A stretch of 43,862 bases of DNA. It comes from Solirubrobacterales bacterium. Lineage in GTDB: Bacteria; Actinomycetota; Thermoleophilia; Solirubrobacterales; Solirubrobacteraceae. Both the position numbers and the translations under genes were made by a program. This document shows positions 31,414 to 39,139 of the stretch, in pieces. The stretch spans positions 1-43,862 of the forward strand of contig JAFAYV010000049.1 in assembly GCA_019240115.1 (NCBI GenBank), read 5' to 3'. Below the pieces are notes generated by a model. That model was not told where the DNA came from and made no database searches. It saw only the letters and a program-made list of their open reading frames with translations. Every line of letters begins with the position of its first letter. Position 1 is the first letter of the stretch.

Positions 31414-33705
31414 ATGAGACGAGGTCTCAGTTTGCTACTGGCGGCATGGGCGTTGACAGCGCTGCTGGGGTTGGCGCTTGAGCCGACCGGAGCGCTGGCG
31501 GCCGCAGGCAGCTCGCGCGCAGCCCGGCCGAGCGCCCGTAGCAAGCAAAGCTCGCTTTCGCATCCGGTCCGCCTATCCCGGCCTCGAAGTGCCGCCATCG
31601 TGGCGACGACACCGGGTGAGGGCCTGTATGACGCGCGCGGCTCGGCGTCGGTGCGCGCATTGCAGCGAGGCCTTCAGCGGGCGGGTGACACCCCTGGTCC
31701 GATCGATGGTCGCTACGGGCCGCTCACCAAGGGGGCCGTCGAACGCTTCCAGGCCGCCCATCACCTGCAGGTCGATGGGATCGCCGGGCCGCGGACGGTC
31801 TCCTATCTACGTCGTCGGGCAATCTCTCGCCGAGCGTCGCAGAGCATCACTCCGCGTCCTCGCGCATCGACTCGTCCGCCCCAGCCGACGCTCTCACATC
31901 CGAGGACCGCACGGCCGAATGTTGCTCCACGGCCGCCGGCACGCGTGCCGGCGAAGGATCTCGCTCGAGCCCACCCGGGCGGCTCGCCGTCGTCAGGCTG
32001 GCGGGTGATCCTCGGGATCGTCGTGCTCGGGCTCTTGCTCATCGCCGCGTTCTATACGCGCCAACGGCGAGCTTCTCGCAACCAGCGATCGTTTGCCCGC
32101 GCCGGGACCGCAAGCCATGCCCAGGACCCAGCGCTGGAGCAGCACAGCGATCATGACCCCGGCTCCGAGGCCGAGAGCGACCAGGACGATGCCGAGGCGG
32201 CCTATCGGCGCGCGGACGACCGGGGGGACGCGAACGCGGTCCTCTATCTCGGTGTCCTGCTCAGTGAGCAGGGTGATCTGGCGGGCGCGGAGGCGGCCTA
32301 TCGGCGCGCGGACGACCGCGGAGATGCAAACGCGGCCCTCAATCTCGGTGTCCTGCTCAGTGAGCAGGGTGATCTGGCCGGCGCGGAGGCGGCCTATCGG
32401 CGCGCGGACGAGCGCGGCAACGTGCTCGCGGCGTTCAATCTCGGTGTCTTGCTCGAGACCCAGGGTGATCTGGCCGGCGCGGAGAGGGCCTATCGGCGCG
32501 CGGACGACGGCGGCGATGCGAACGCGGCCCTCAATCTCGGTGTCCTGCTCAGTGAGCAGGGTGATCTGGCCGGCGCGGAGGCGGCCTACCGGCGCGCGGA
32601 CCACCGCGGCAACGTGCTCGCGGCCTTCATTCTCGGTGTCCTGCTCAGTGAGCAGGGTGATCTGGCCGGCGCGGAGGGGGCCTATCGCCGCGCGGACGAC
32701 CGCGGGGACGTGCTCGGGGCGTTCAGTCTCGGGCGGCTGCTCGAGACCCAGGGTGATCTGGCCGGCGCCGAGGCGGCCTATCGCCGCGCGGACGACCGCG
32801 GGGACGCGATCGGGGCGTTCAATCTCGGGCGGCTGCTCGAGACCCACGATGATCTCGCCGGCGCCGAGGCGGCCTATCGCCGCGCGGACGAGCGCGGGGA
32901 CGCGCTTGCGGCCCTCAACCTCGGTGTCCTGCTCGAGACCCACGATGATCTGGCCGGCGCGGAGGCGGCCTACCGGCGCGCGGACGAGCGCGGGGACGCG
33001 ATCGGGGCCTTCAGTCTCGGGCGGCTGCTCGAGACCCAGGGTGATCTGGCCGGCGCGGAGGGGGCCTATCGCCGCGCGGACGAGCGCGGGGACGCGCTTG
33101 CGGCGTTCAATCTCGGTGTCCTGCTCAGTGAGCAGGGTGATCTGGCGGGCGCGGAGGCGGCCTATCGCCGCGCGGATGACCGCGGGGATGCGAACGCGGC
33201 CCTCAATCTCGGTGTCTTGCTTGAGACTCATGATCTAGCGGGCGCGGAGGCGGCCTATCGCCGCGCGGACGAGCGCGGGGACGTGCTCGGGGCGTTCAAT
33301 CTCGGGCGGCTGCTCGAGACCCAGGACGATCTAGCCGGCGCCGAGGCGGCCTATCGCCGCGCGGACGAGCGCGGGGACGCGATCGGGGCCTTCAGTCTCG
33401 GGCGGCTGCTCGAGACCCAGGGTGATCTGGCGGGCGCGGAGGGGGCCTATCGCCGCGCGGACGAGCGCGGCAACGTGCTCGGGGCGTTCAATCTCGGGCG
33501 GCTGCTCGAGACCCAGGACGATCTCGCCGGCGCCGAGGCGGCCTATCGCCGTGCGGACGAGCGCGGGGACGCGAACATCGCTCTCAAGCTCGGTGTTCTG
33601 CTGGAGACCCACGATGATCTGGCCGGCGCCGAGGCGGCCTACCGCCACGTAGATCAGCGCGACGACGATCACCCCGGAATCGCTCGTGCCCGCGATCTTG
33701 TCTGA
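31414..33705 (+). CDS. Peptidoglycan-binding, membrane-anchored Sel1/TPR-like repeat protein
   Basis: 763 residues. Signal peptide (about 1-30); PG_binding_1 domain (about 73-131: [49 protein letters not shown]); a basic Pro-rich linker; one membrane helix ([19 protein letters not shown], about 196-214). An acidic spacer leads to 15 tandem 32-residue repeats plus a degenerate last one (260-763). The unit is [20 protein letters not shown] + [12 protein letters not shown], a helix-turn-helix solenoid like Sel1/TPR repeats. Repeat 11 lacks one codon (ETHDLAG). If the signal is cleaved, the peptidoglycan-binding part faces the wall and the repeats the cytosol, linking wall state to an inner partner; this is inference. 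The ATG has AAAGGA 7 nt upstream. Confidence 0.78.
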   Translation: MRRGLSLLLAAWALTALLGLALEPTGALAAAGSSRAARPSARSKQSSLSHPVRLSRPRSAAIVATTPGEGLYDARGSASVRALQRGLQRAGDTPGPIDGRYGPLTKGAVERFQAAHHLQVDGIAGPRTVSYLRRRAISRRASQSITPRPRASTRPPQPTLSHPRTARPNVAPRPPARVPAKDLARAHPGGSPSSGWRVILGIVVLGLLLIAAFYTRQRRASRNQRSFARAGTASHAQDPALEQHSDHDPGSEAESDQDDAEAAYRRADDRGDANAVLYLGVLLSEQGDLAGAEAAYRRADDRGDANAALNLGVLLSEQGDLAGAEAAYRRADERGNVLAAFNLGVLLETQGDLAGAERAYRRADDGGDANAALNLGVLLSEQGDLAGAEAAYRRADHRGNVLAAFILGVLLSEQGDLAGAEGAYRRADDRGDVLGAFSLGRLLETQGDLAGAEAAYRRADDRGDAIGAFNLGRLLETHDDLAGAEAAYRRADERGDALAALNLGVLLETHDDLAGAEAAYRRADERGDAIGAFSLGRLLETQGDLAGAEGAYRRADERGDALAAFNLGVLLSEQGDLAGAEAAYRRADDRGDANAALNLGVLLETHDLAGAEAAYRRADERGDVLGAFNLGRLLETQDDLAGAEAAYRRADERGDAIGAFSLGRLLETQGDLAGAEGAYRRADERGNVLGAFNLGRLLETQDDLAGAEAAYRRADERGDANIALKLGVLLETHDDLAGAEAAYRHVDQRDDDHPGIARARDLV
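32191..33705 (+). repeat. 96-bp tandem repeat array
   Basis: Fifteen 96-bp units (one of 93 bp) plus a partial unit, highly similar at DNA level. Variants alternate between SEQGD-, ETQGD- and ETHDD-type turns, suggesting repeated duplication of blocks of units. Confidence 0.88.
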
Positions 33706-33994
33706 TTGGTTTGCGGCGATTGGTGAAGATCGGGCAGGGTGCGGCATTGGCTGGTCGTCCGAGCGGCAGACCCAAGAAGACGAAAGAGCCCCGGGAGGTG
33801 ATGATCTGATCATGCCTCTGGGCTGAGGGCGCCGATCAGCACGCAGATGGCGCCGGCGAATTGGCGTCGAGCGGATCACCGCAGCCTGGCTGCGCCGTTC
33901 TTCCTGCTGCGCCTTCGAGGTTCAAAGAGAGAACGGAGCTGGCGAGCTCGACGAGCCGGAGTCAGTCGAAGCTAGCTTGAGCTAGCGCGGCGGG
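33706..33994. other. Intergenic region with a long hairpin and GCTAGC repeats
   Basis: No convincing gene. A 38-nt imperfect hairpin at 33787-33824 (AGCCC..GAGG..ATGA/TCAT..CCTC..GGGCT) lies about 80 nt after the Sel1-like gene and may terminate it. Three copies of GCTAGC at 33971, 33981 and 33994 precede or overlap the stop of the convergent gene. A 28-codon open stretch (33723-33809) containing GRPSGRPKKTKEP looks like debris. Confidence 0.5.
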
Positions 33995-34684
33995 CTAGCG
34001 CTTGAAGCTCCCCACGAAATAGTTGTCCCAAGTCGCGGCCAGCCGGACCACCCCGCCCGGCTGTGCATGTCCCGCGACGCTCCAGTGCACGAGTCTCACG
34101 GTGGCATGCCACCCCGTCCGAATGGCCAAGATGTACAGGCGCGGTGCTGGATGCTTGAAGGACACCAGCCGGCGCGGGCCCTTGTCGGGCAGGGTGATCG
34201 TGTGGCTGCCGTTATACAGCGTGTTCGGGGCATCGATCACCCAATGCGCATCGGCGGTGACCACGCCGGTGTGGCGATCGATGCGTATCGTGCTCGGCCG
34301 CGCAGGGTCGAGCGTGATCGTCTGCGCTGCGATGGTGAGCCCGTTCGGCAACCTGATCGGAGCGACCCGATCGAGAATCCGCGTGAAGCGCACCACGTAG
34401 GCGCTCGCCGACCTGCTAAGCGTTCCGACCTTGCCGACGTCGACGCTCTCCGCCGTGGTGCGCAGAACGACCGGAAGGCCGTCGAACGACATGCTGAAGG
34501 TGATGTTTCCTCGGTCGCGCGGTTGCGCCTGGCTGACGGGCGTCGGGAAGTCGGTTTGCGGCAGGCGGTTCAGGGCCGTGATCAGCGTGGCACTCGGGGA
34601 CGGGGAGGCGTTACCGGCGGAGGACGCTGCCGCCGCCGCGCCCAGCGCGCCGAGCAAGACGAGGAGCCCCAGAAGCCTCCTCAC
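33995..34684 (-). CDS. Secreted protein of unknown function
   Basis: 229 residues from a GTG with GGAGGG 7 nt upstream. Signal peptide RRLLGLLVLLGALGAAAAAS (cleavage about residue 20-25). The mature part looks beta-rich (GNITFSMSFDGLPVVLRTTA; LTIAAQTITLDPARPSTIRI; HTGVVTADAHWVIDAPNTLY; RLYILAIRTGWHATVRLVHW), with no Cys and no obvious anchor. It resembles lipocalin-like or LolA-like secreted proteins in general character only; I cannot assign a family. It is antisense to the two repeat genes and is the last intact gene before lipA. Confidence 0.68.
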   Translation of the reverse strand: MRRLLGLLVLLGALGAAAAASSAGNASPSPSATLITALNRLPQTDFPTPVSQAQPRDRGNITFSMSFDGLPVVLRTTAESVDVGKVGTLSRSASAYVVRFTRILDRVAPIRLPNGLTIAAQTITLDPARPSTIRIDRHTGVVTADAHWVIDAPNTLYNGSHTITLPDKGPRRLVSFKHPAPRLYILAIRTGWHATVRLVHWSVAGHAQPGGVVRLAATWDNYFVGSFKR

Positions 34685-34795
34685 AGCCTCTCCCTCCGAA
34701 CGTGCTCGCCCTCCGGCACACCGCGATTCTCTGCGAAGGAAAAGCTCGCGTCAAGGTTGCTGTGCGCCCGCGTGTCGCCCTCGACGTCGATCCCG

Positions 34796-34890
34796 GTGCG
34801 CTCGGCCAAGGCGCGCTACATGGCCGCGGTCCTCGCCTGCGGCCCCGGCGCCGCGCCCATCGCTCCGCGGCCGACCTCCCTGGCCTGCGC
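34796..34890 (+). pseudogene. Frameshifted fragment of an AbiEi/DUF559-type protein (N-terminal part)
   Basis: The reading VRSAKARYMAAVLACGPGA (34796 to about 34852) continues in another frame (from 34855) as AHRSAADLPGLR. Together they match the N-terminal phrase 'RxMAAVLACGPGAxLSHRSAAALWGLR' recalled from AbiEi-like DUF559 proteins of Solirubrobacterales. The frame change and loss of the rest mark it as decayed. The remaining gap 34685-34795 shows no gene. Confidence 0.5.
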
Positions 34891-34935
34891 CACAAACGAT
34901 GGTTCTCAGGCCTGCGCCACGAACGATGGTTCGCG
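34882..34935 (+). repeat. 27-bp tandem repeat, two copies
   Basis: Units 34882-34908 and 34909-34935 (start GGCCTGCGCCAC, then AACGATGGTTC) differ at few positions. They directly follow the DUF559-like fragment and precede the lipA promoter. The stretch from here to 35041 holds no gene. Confidence 0.8.
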
Positions 34936-35041
34936 TTGACCACGTGGTCCGGGGGTCCGCCCGGCGTCGCGACCGTGTTGTCGGGGCATTCGTCCGGGGT
35001 CGCGGGAAAGGTGTGACGCGTGGGTGACCGGAGCGACGAGG

Positions 35042-35047
35042 TAGTCT
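35042..35047 (+). promoter_or_regulatory. -10 element (TAGTCT) for lipA
   Basis: TAGTCT, exactly 7 nt (TAAAACG), then ATG at 35055. This supports the longer lipA start over ATG 35103. Confidence 0.5.
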
Positions 35048-35054
35048 TAAAACG

Positions 35055-36038
35055 ATGACGGACCGGCGACATTCAACCCGCGGAAGGGCCAACCCCGGAG
35101 GCATGGACGTCCTCACCGTTCTGGGCTCGACCACGGAGCCCTACAAGGGCCGCAAGCCGCCGTGGTTCAAGGTCCCCGCCCCCGGCGGACCCCGTTATCG
35201 CGCGCTCCAGGCTCTGATCGCGCAAGAGCACCTCCACACCGTCTGCCAGGAGGCCGCGTGCCCGAACATCGGCGAGTGCTGGCAGCGCGGCACGGCGACG
35301 TTCATGATCCTCGGCGACACGTGCACCCGCCGCTGCGGCTTTTGCAACGTCAGGACGGGCAAGCCGACGTGGAACGACCCGCTCGAGCCCGCCCGGGTCG
35401 CGCGCTCCGTGGCGAAGATGGGCCTTCGCCACGCCGTCATCACCTCCGTCGACCGCGACGACCTGCCCGACTACGGCGCCGGCGCCTTCGTCGGCGTCAT
35501 CCGCCAGATCCGCCGCCAGTCGCCGCAGACCCAGATTGAGGTCCTCACCCCCGACTTCCGCGGCGCCGAGATGCCGCTGGCCAAGGTGATCGCCGAGCGC
35601 CCCGACGTGTTCAACCACAACGTCGAGGTCGTCCCTCGCCTCTACCCGGTCGCCCGGCGTGGATCGACGTGGGAGCGGTCGCTCCGGGTGCTCAGAAACG
35701 CCAAGGACTACGCGGGTGACGAGGTCACCACGAAATCTGGGCTCATGGTCGGCCTCGGTGAGACCATGGAGGAGATGGTCGACGCGCTCGGGCAGCTCAG
35801 GGGTCACCACGTCGAGGTGCTGACCGTCGGCCAGTACCTGCGCCCCACCGAGCGCCATCTGCCGATCGTCCGCTACTGGCACCCCGACGAGTTCGCAGAC
35901 CTCGAGCGCGCCGCCTACGACCTCGGCTTCACCCACGTCGCGGCGGGTCCGCTCGTGCGCTCCAGCTACCACGCCGACCAGCACGTCGCCCAGCGCCAGC
36001 CGGGCGTCGGCCCACTCAAGGTTTCCGCAGCCGGATGA
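35055..36038 (+). CDS. lipA: Lipoyl synthase LipA (radical SAM)
   Basis: Inserts two sulfurs into protein-bound octanoyl groups to make lipoyl cofactor. 327 residues. Auxiliary cluster cysteines C64, C69, C75 (CQEAACPNIGEC), radical-SAM cysteines C90, C94, C97 (CTRRCGFC), and the C-terminal RSSY (Ser303/304), whose Ser ligates the auxiliary cluster. Also ITSVDRDDLPDYGA and HNVEVVPRLYP as usual. The ATG at 35055 is chosen from TAGTCT-N7-ATG and gives a 16-residue basic extension. It works after LipB (29028-29735); here each has its own promoter. Confidence 0.96.
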   Translation: MTDRRHSTRGRANPGGMDVLTVLGSTTEPYKGRKPPWFKVPAPGGPRYRALQALIAQEHLHTVCQEAACPNIGECWQRGTATFMILGDTCTRRCGFCNVRTGKPTWNDPLEPARVARSVAKMGLRHAVITSVDRDDLPDYGAGAFVGVIRQIRRQSPQTQIEVLTPDFRGAEMPLAKVIAERPDVFNHNVEVVPRLYPVARRGSTWERSLRVLRNAKDYAGDEVTTKSGLMVGLGETMEEMVDALGQLRGHHVEVLTVGQYLRPTERHLPIVRYWHPDEFADLERAAYDLGFTHVAAGPLVRSSYHADQHVAQRQPGVGPLKVSAAG

Positions 36039-36099
36039 CCCACGCCGCCGACATACGAGCGAGCCGGGTGGGTCCGGGTCCCGAGCGGAGGCGATCAGG

Positions 36100-37494
36100 G
36101 TGAGCCCCCGGCGCCGCGTCCTGCTCATCCTCGCCGGCGCGCTGCTCGTCGCGCTGATCGTCGCTCCCGCGGCGTTCGCCGCCGCCGGCGGCGGCTCGGC
36201 CGGCTACGGCGGAGGCGGAGGCGGCGGCGGCGGAGGCGGCGGCGGCGGCAGCGGCTTCGCGCTGTACATCGTCATCGACCTGCTCATCCACATCGCGGTG
36301 CTCGGCCACGGGCTCGGCGCGATCGTCCTGGTCGCCCTGGCCGCGGCCTACTACCTCCTGACCCGCGGCGGTCCCAAAGTGCAGGAGTGGCGCGCCCGGC
36401 GCGCCGGCGGCAAGCGGCGGACCTCCAAGCGGGAGCGGCGAGTCCAGCTCGCCGCGGCCGAGGCGTCCGAGGAGGAACCGGCGTTCGCCCCCGACCGGGT
36501 CGACGCCGCGGCCCGCCGGCTGTTCATCGACATCCAGCACGCCTGGGACGCCGACGATCGCATCGCCCTGCGCAGCCTCGTCGCGCCCGACCTGCTCGTC
36601 GAGTGGGAGCGGCGCCTGGACGACTTCGAGCGCCGCGGCTGGCGCAACCGCGTGGAGCCGCTCGGCACGCCGACGATCGAGTACGTCGGCCTCACCCACC
36701 AGGGCAACGCGGACACCGACCACGTCGTGGTCAGGGTCGACGCCCGGCTCAAGGACTACGTCGTCGACCGCTTCGGCCGCCATCTGAAGCGCACCGGCCG
36801 CCTCGGGGAGACGACGCGGATCCGCGAGTTCTGGACGCTCGTGCGCCGCGGCGACCACTGGGTGCTCGCCTCGATCGAGCAGGGCGCCGAGGGCAAGCAC
36901 GCCCTCGACGAGCAGGTCGTCGCCACCCCGTGGGCCGACGAGCGGTCGATGCGCGACGCCGCGCTGGTCGAGGGTGCGGTCGCCGACGCGGTGCCCGACG
37001 GCACCCGGATCGCCGAGGTCGCCGATCTGGACTACGACGGCGACGCCCACGCCGCGGCGATGGACCTGAGCGTCGCCGACGGGCGCTTCGCCCCCGACGT
37101 GCTCGAGGTCGCGGCGCGACGCGCGATCGACGCCTGGGCTCAGGCGGTCGACGGCTCCGACGCCGCGCTGAAGCGACTGGCCACCCCCCAGGCGGTCCGC
37201 GAGCTCCTCTACGCCGGCGACACGAGCGAGCGGACCCGCCTCGTCGTCCGCGGGCCGCAGGTCAAGCGGATCCGGATCGTCAACCTCGACGCCGGGTCGC
37301 AGCCGCCGACGATGACCGTCGAGGTCGACCTCACCGGCCGCCGCTACCTCGAGCACCGCGACACCACCGCCGTGCTCGCCGGCAGCCGCACCCGGCAGAT
37401 GAGCTTCACCGAGCGCTGGACGATGAGCCTGACCGCCGACGAGCGCCAGCCGTGGCGGATCACCGCGGTCGGCGCGCCGGTCGGTCTCGTCTAG
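36100..37494 (+). CDS. Tim44-like domain membrane protein
   Basis: 464 residues from a GTG with GGAGG 8 nt upstream. N-terminal signal/helix (RVLLILAGALLVALIVAPAA), then a run of 14 glycines after GYG, a second membrane helix (about 50-88, including AIVLVALAAAYYLLTR), a basic stretch (ARRAGGKRRTSKRERRVQ), then two similar alpha+beta domains (about 130-275 and 300-464) of the Tim44/mitochondrial-L45-like type, e.g. RIREFWTLVRRGDHWVLASI and MSFTERWTMSLTADERQPWR. Such bacterial proteins are peripheral or anchored; the role is unknown. It stands alone after lipA. Confidence 0.8.
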   Translation: MSPRRRVLLILAGALLVALIVAPAAFAAAGGGSAGYGGGGGGGGGGGGGGSGFALYIVIDLLIHIAVLGHGLGAIVLVALAAAYYLLTRGGPKVQEWRARRAGGKRRTSKRERRVQLAAAEASEEEPAFAPDRVDAAARRLFIDIQHAWDADDRIALRSLVAPDLLVEWERRLDDFERRGWRNRVEPLGTPTIEYVGLTHQGNADTDHVVVRVDARLKDYVVDRFGRHLKRTGRLGETTRIREFWTLVRRGDHWVLASIEQGAEGKHALDEQVVATPWADERSMRDAALVEGAVADAVPDGTRIAEVADLDYDGDAHAAAMDLSVADGRFAPDVLEVAARRAIDAWAQAVDGSDAALKRLATPQAVRELLYAGDTSERTRLVVRGPQVKRIRIVNLDAGSQPPTMTVEVDLTGRRYLEHRDTTAVLAGSRTRQMSFTERWTMSLTADERQPWRITAVGAPVGLV

Positions 37495-37497
37495 CCC

Positions 37498-37522
37498 GCC
37501 GAGCCCGCGAGCTCGCGTCGGC
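37498..37522. terminator. Hairpin at a convergent junction
   Basis: GCCGA (37498-37502) pairs with TCGGC (37518-37522) around the 12-bp palindrome CGCGAGCTCGCG (37506-37517), filling the 28-bp gap between the Tim44-like and GNAT genes. Likely bidirectional structure; no T-run. Confidence 0.45.
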
Positions 37523-38005
37523 TCAGGCCGGGCGAGCCAGGAAGAAGCAGCCGAGCGAGGGGTCGCGCACGAGCGAGCGCGTCTCGCCGGTGCACGCAAA
37601 CCCGAGCCGCTCGTAGAACGGCGCTGCGTGCGGGCCGTCGTCGATGACGCCGAGGCGCACGACCCGGCCGCCGTGAGCGACCGCCCAGCCGCGCACCGCG
37701 CCGACGAGGCGCTCGCCGACCCGGCGGCCGCGCCACTCGGGATCGACCCACATCCCCCACAGCTGCACGATCGCCCGCTCCTGATCGAACCAGCGCGCGC
37801 ATGCCATACCGATCCACGCCGCGTCGGCGACCGCGATCTGCACGACGCCGGCGCCGGCGAGCTCCGCCCAGTGCGACTCCGCAAACGCGGCCTCGTCGGC
37901 GACCGTGCTCGCGAACGCGCGCGGCGCGTCCCCGAGCGCGCGGAGGCGAAGCTCGCGCAGCGGCGGGCCCTCCCCGGCGCGGACGGTCCGCACCGTGACC
38001 CCCAC
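37523..38005 (-). CDS. GNAT-family N-acetyltransferase
   Basis: 160 residues, cytosolic. Transfers acetyl from acetyl-CoA to an unknown amine. Acetyl-CoA-binding motif A is MWVDPEWRGRRVGERLVGAV (R-x-x-G-x-like loop RGRRVG), followed by VRLGVIDDGPHAAPFYERLG, a typical motif B. The GTG start lies one base after the stop of the PfkB gene, so the two form an operon. Confidence 0.88.
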   Translation of the reverse strand: MGVTVRTVRAGEGPPLRELRLRALGDAPRAFASTVADEAAFAESHWAELAGAGVVQIAVADAAWIGMACARWFDQERAIVQLWGMWVDPEWRGRRVGERLVGAVRGWAVAHGGRVVRLGVIDDGPHAAPFYERLGFACTGETRSLVRDPSLGCFFLARPA

Positions 38006-38006
38006 C

Positions 38007-38951
38007 TCAGCGGATGAGGTCGACGTCGAGCCGCTCGAAGCGGCCCATCCGCCACAGCGCCCCGACGCGCTCGGCGACGGCCTCGGGCGTCGCCGACTGC
38101 AGCGCCTCGGTGCCGAACTGCTCGACGTTGAACGAGGCCAGGGCGGTCCCGTAGGCCATCGCGTTGCGCAGTACGTCGCCGTCGAGGCCGCGCTCGCGCT
38201 GGCTGGCGATCAAGCCCATGAAGCCCCCGGCGAACACGTCGCCGGCGCCCGTGGGGTCCACGACCCGCTCGAGCGGGAAGGCCGGGATCGAGAAGTAGTC
38301 GTCGGCGGTGATCAGCGCCGAGCCGTGCTCGCCCTGCTTGCCGACGATCATCGACGGGCCGGCCGGGCCCCAGCTCAGGACCTCACGGGCGGCGGCGAGC
38401 AGGGTCGGCTTGCCGGTGAGCTGGCGCAGCTCCTCGTCGTTGAGCATCAGGCAGTCGACCTCGCCGATCATCTGCACGAGCTCGTCGCGGGCGATGTCGA
38501 TCCACAGGTTCATCGAGTCCATGGCGACGAACCGGGCGGCGCGGCACTGCCGGCGGACCTCGAGCTGCAGCGACGGCTGGATGTTGGCGAGGAACAGCGT
38601 GTCGGCGGACTGCGACTCCGGCGAGAGCTTGGGCTCGAAGTGCTCGAACACGTTCAACGCGGTCTCGAGCGTCTCGCGCGTGTTCAGGTCGTCGCCGTAG
38701 ACGCCGGCCCAGAAGAAGGTCTTGCCGCCGGGCACCTGCTCGACGTCGTCGACGTTGGTGTTGCGGGTGCGCAGCACCGCCATCTCAGCCTCGCCGAAGT
38801 CGTCGCCGACCGGGCCGACGATCCGGACCGGATGCAGCATCGAGGCGGCGAGAGCGAAATGCGAGGCGGCACCGCCGAGCATGCGGTCGCGGCTGCCGAA
38901 GGGCGTCCGCACCGCATCGAAGGCGATCGAACCCACGACGGTGATGCTCAC
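38007..38951 (-). CDS. PfkB-family carbohydrate/nucleoside kinase
   Basis: 314 residues, ribokinase-type fold. N-terminal GSIAFDAVRTPFG and the substrate-region LGGAASHFALAASML; C-terminal signature VVDPTGAGDVFAGGFMG with the catalytic Asp of GAGD. Also LNDEELRQLTG and IVGKQGEHGSAL as in ribokinase/adenosine-kinase relatives. The substrate is unknown (sugar or nucleoside). GTG at 38951 follows TAACCT by exactly 7 nt, so the upstream frame extension is not coding. Divergent from the MetE-like gene and followed by the GNAT gene. Confidence 0.9.
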   Translation of the reverse strand: MSITVVGSIAFDAVRTPFGSRDRMLGGAASHFALAASMLHPVRIVGPVGDDFGEAEMAVLRTRNTNVDDVEQVPGGKTFFWAGVYGDDLNTRETLETALNVFEHFEPKLSPESQSADTLFLANIQPSLQLEVRRQCRAARFVAMDSMNLWIDIARDELVQMIGEVDCLMLNDEELRQLTGKPTLLAAAREVLSWGPAGPSMIVGKQGEHGSALITADDYFSIPAFPLERVVDPTGAGDVFAGGFMGLIASQRERGLDGDVLRNAMAYGTALASFNVEQFGTEALQSATPEAVAERVGALWRMGRFERLDVDLIR

Positions 38952-38958
38952 CGCGGGC

Positions 38959-38964
38959 AGGTTA
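38959..38964 (-). promoter_or_regulatory. -10 element (TAACCT) for the PfkB gene
   Basis: Minus-strand TAACCT, 7 nt, GTG at 38951: leaderless layout, and the basis for the chosen start. Confidence 0.5.
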
Positions 38965-38994
38965 CGACACCGAGGGGCGATGGCGCTCAGTCGC

Positions 38995-39038
38995 GCTTGA
39001 CGGGCCGACGCGGACCGCTTGACCGGCCGACGCGGACC
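38995..39038 (+). repeat. 22-bp tandem duplication carrying -35-like TTGAC
   Basis: Units 38995-39016 and 39017-39038 (GCTTGAC[G/C]GGCCGACG...) differ by one base. Each contains TTGAC; the second copy (TTGACC, 39019-39024) lies 15 bp before TAGTAT. Units are two helical turns apart, so this could also be a doubled activator site. Confidence 0.8.
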
Positions 39039-39045
39039 GTAGTAT
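39019..39045 (+). promoter_or_regulatory. Promoter of the MetE-like gene (TTGACC...TAGTAT)
   Basis: -35-like TTGACC at 39019-39024 and -10-like TAGTAT at 39040-39045, spacer 15 bp (slightly short). It predicts a leader of about 85 nt before ATG 39140, one of the few long leaders here. I do not recognise a known riboswitch in it. Confidence 0.5.
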
Positions 39046-39139
39046 GTTCGCCCCCGGGAGGATGGTCGACGCGGCGCCTTCGCTGCCGCCGAGTCGCGTC
39101 GGCTGCACGCGTTCATCACAACCCCGGAGAGGACTGCAC

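Noticed and set aside
31993-33238. Long open frames on the opposite strand and in another plus frame across the 96-bp repeats
   Set aside because: Same artefact: a 96-bp period keeps all frames open. The chosen frame has signal peptide, PG-binding domain and Sel1/TPR-like unit.
32191-33705. CRISPR-like array
   Set aside because: The 96-bp repeats are contiguous coding repeats with no unique spacers and no cas genes nearby.
33723-33809. Short open stretch with AT-hook-like GRPSGRPKKTKEP
   Set aside because: Only 28 codons, no ribosome binding site and no promoter-like element; probably debris.
39044-39139. In-frame upstream start (MFAPGRM...) for the MetE-like gene
   Set aside because: The ATG overlaps the -10 element, and the strong ribosome binding site precedes the ATG at 39140.
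39046-39139. SAM or cobalamin riboswitch in the MetE-like leader
   Set aside because: I could not find the conserved cores by eye; a covariance search would be needed before claiming one.
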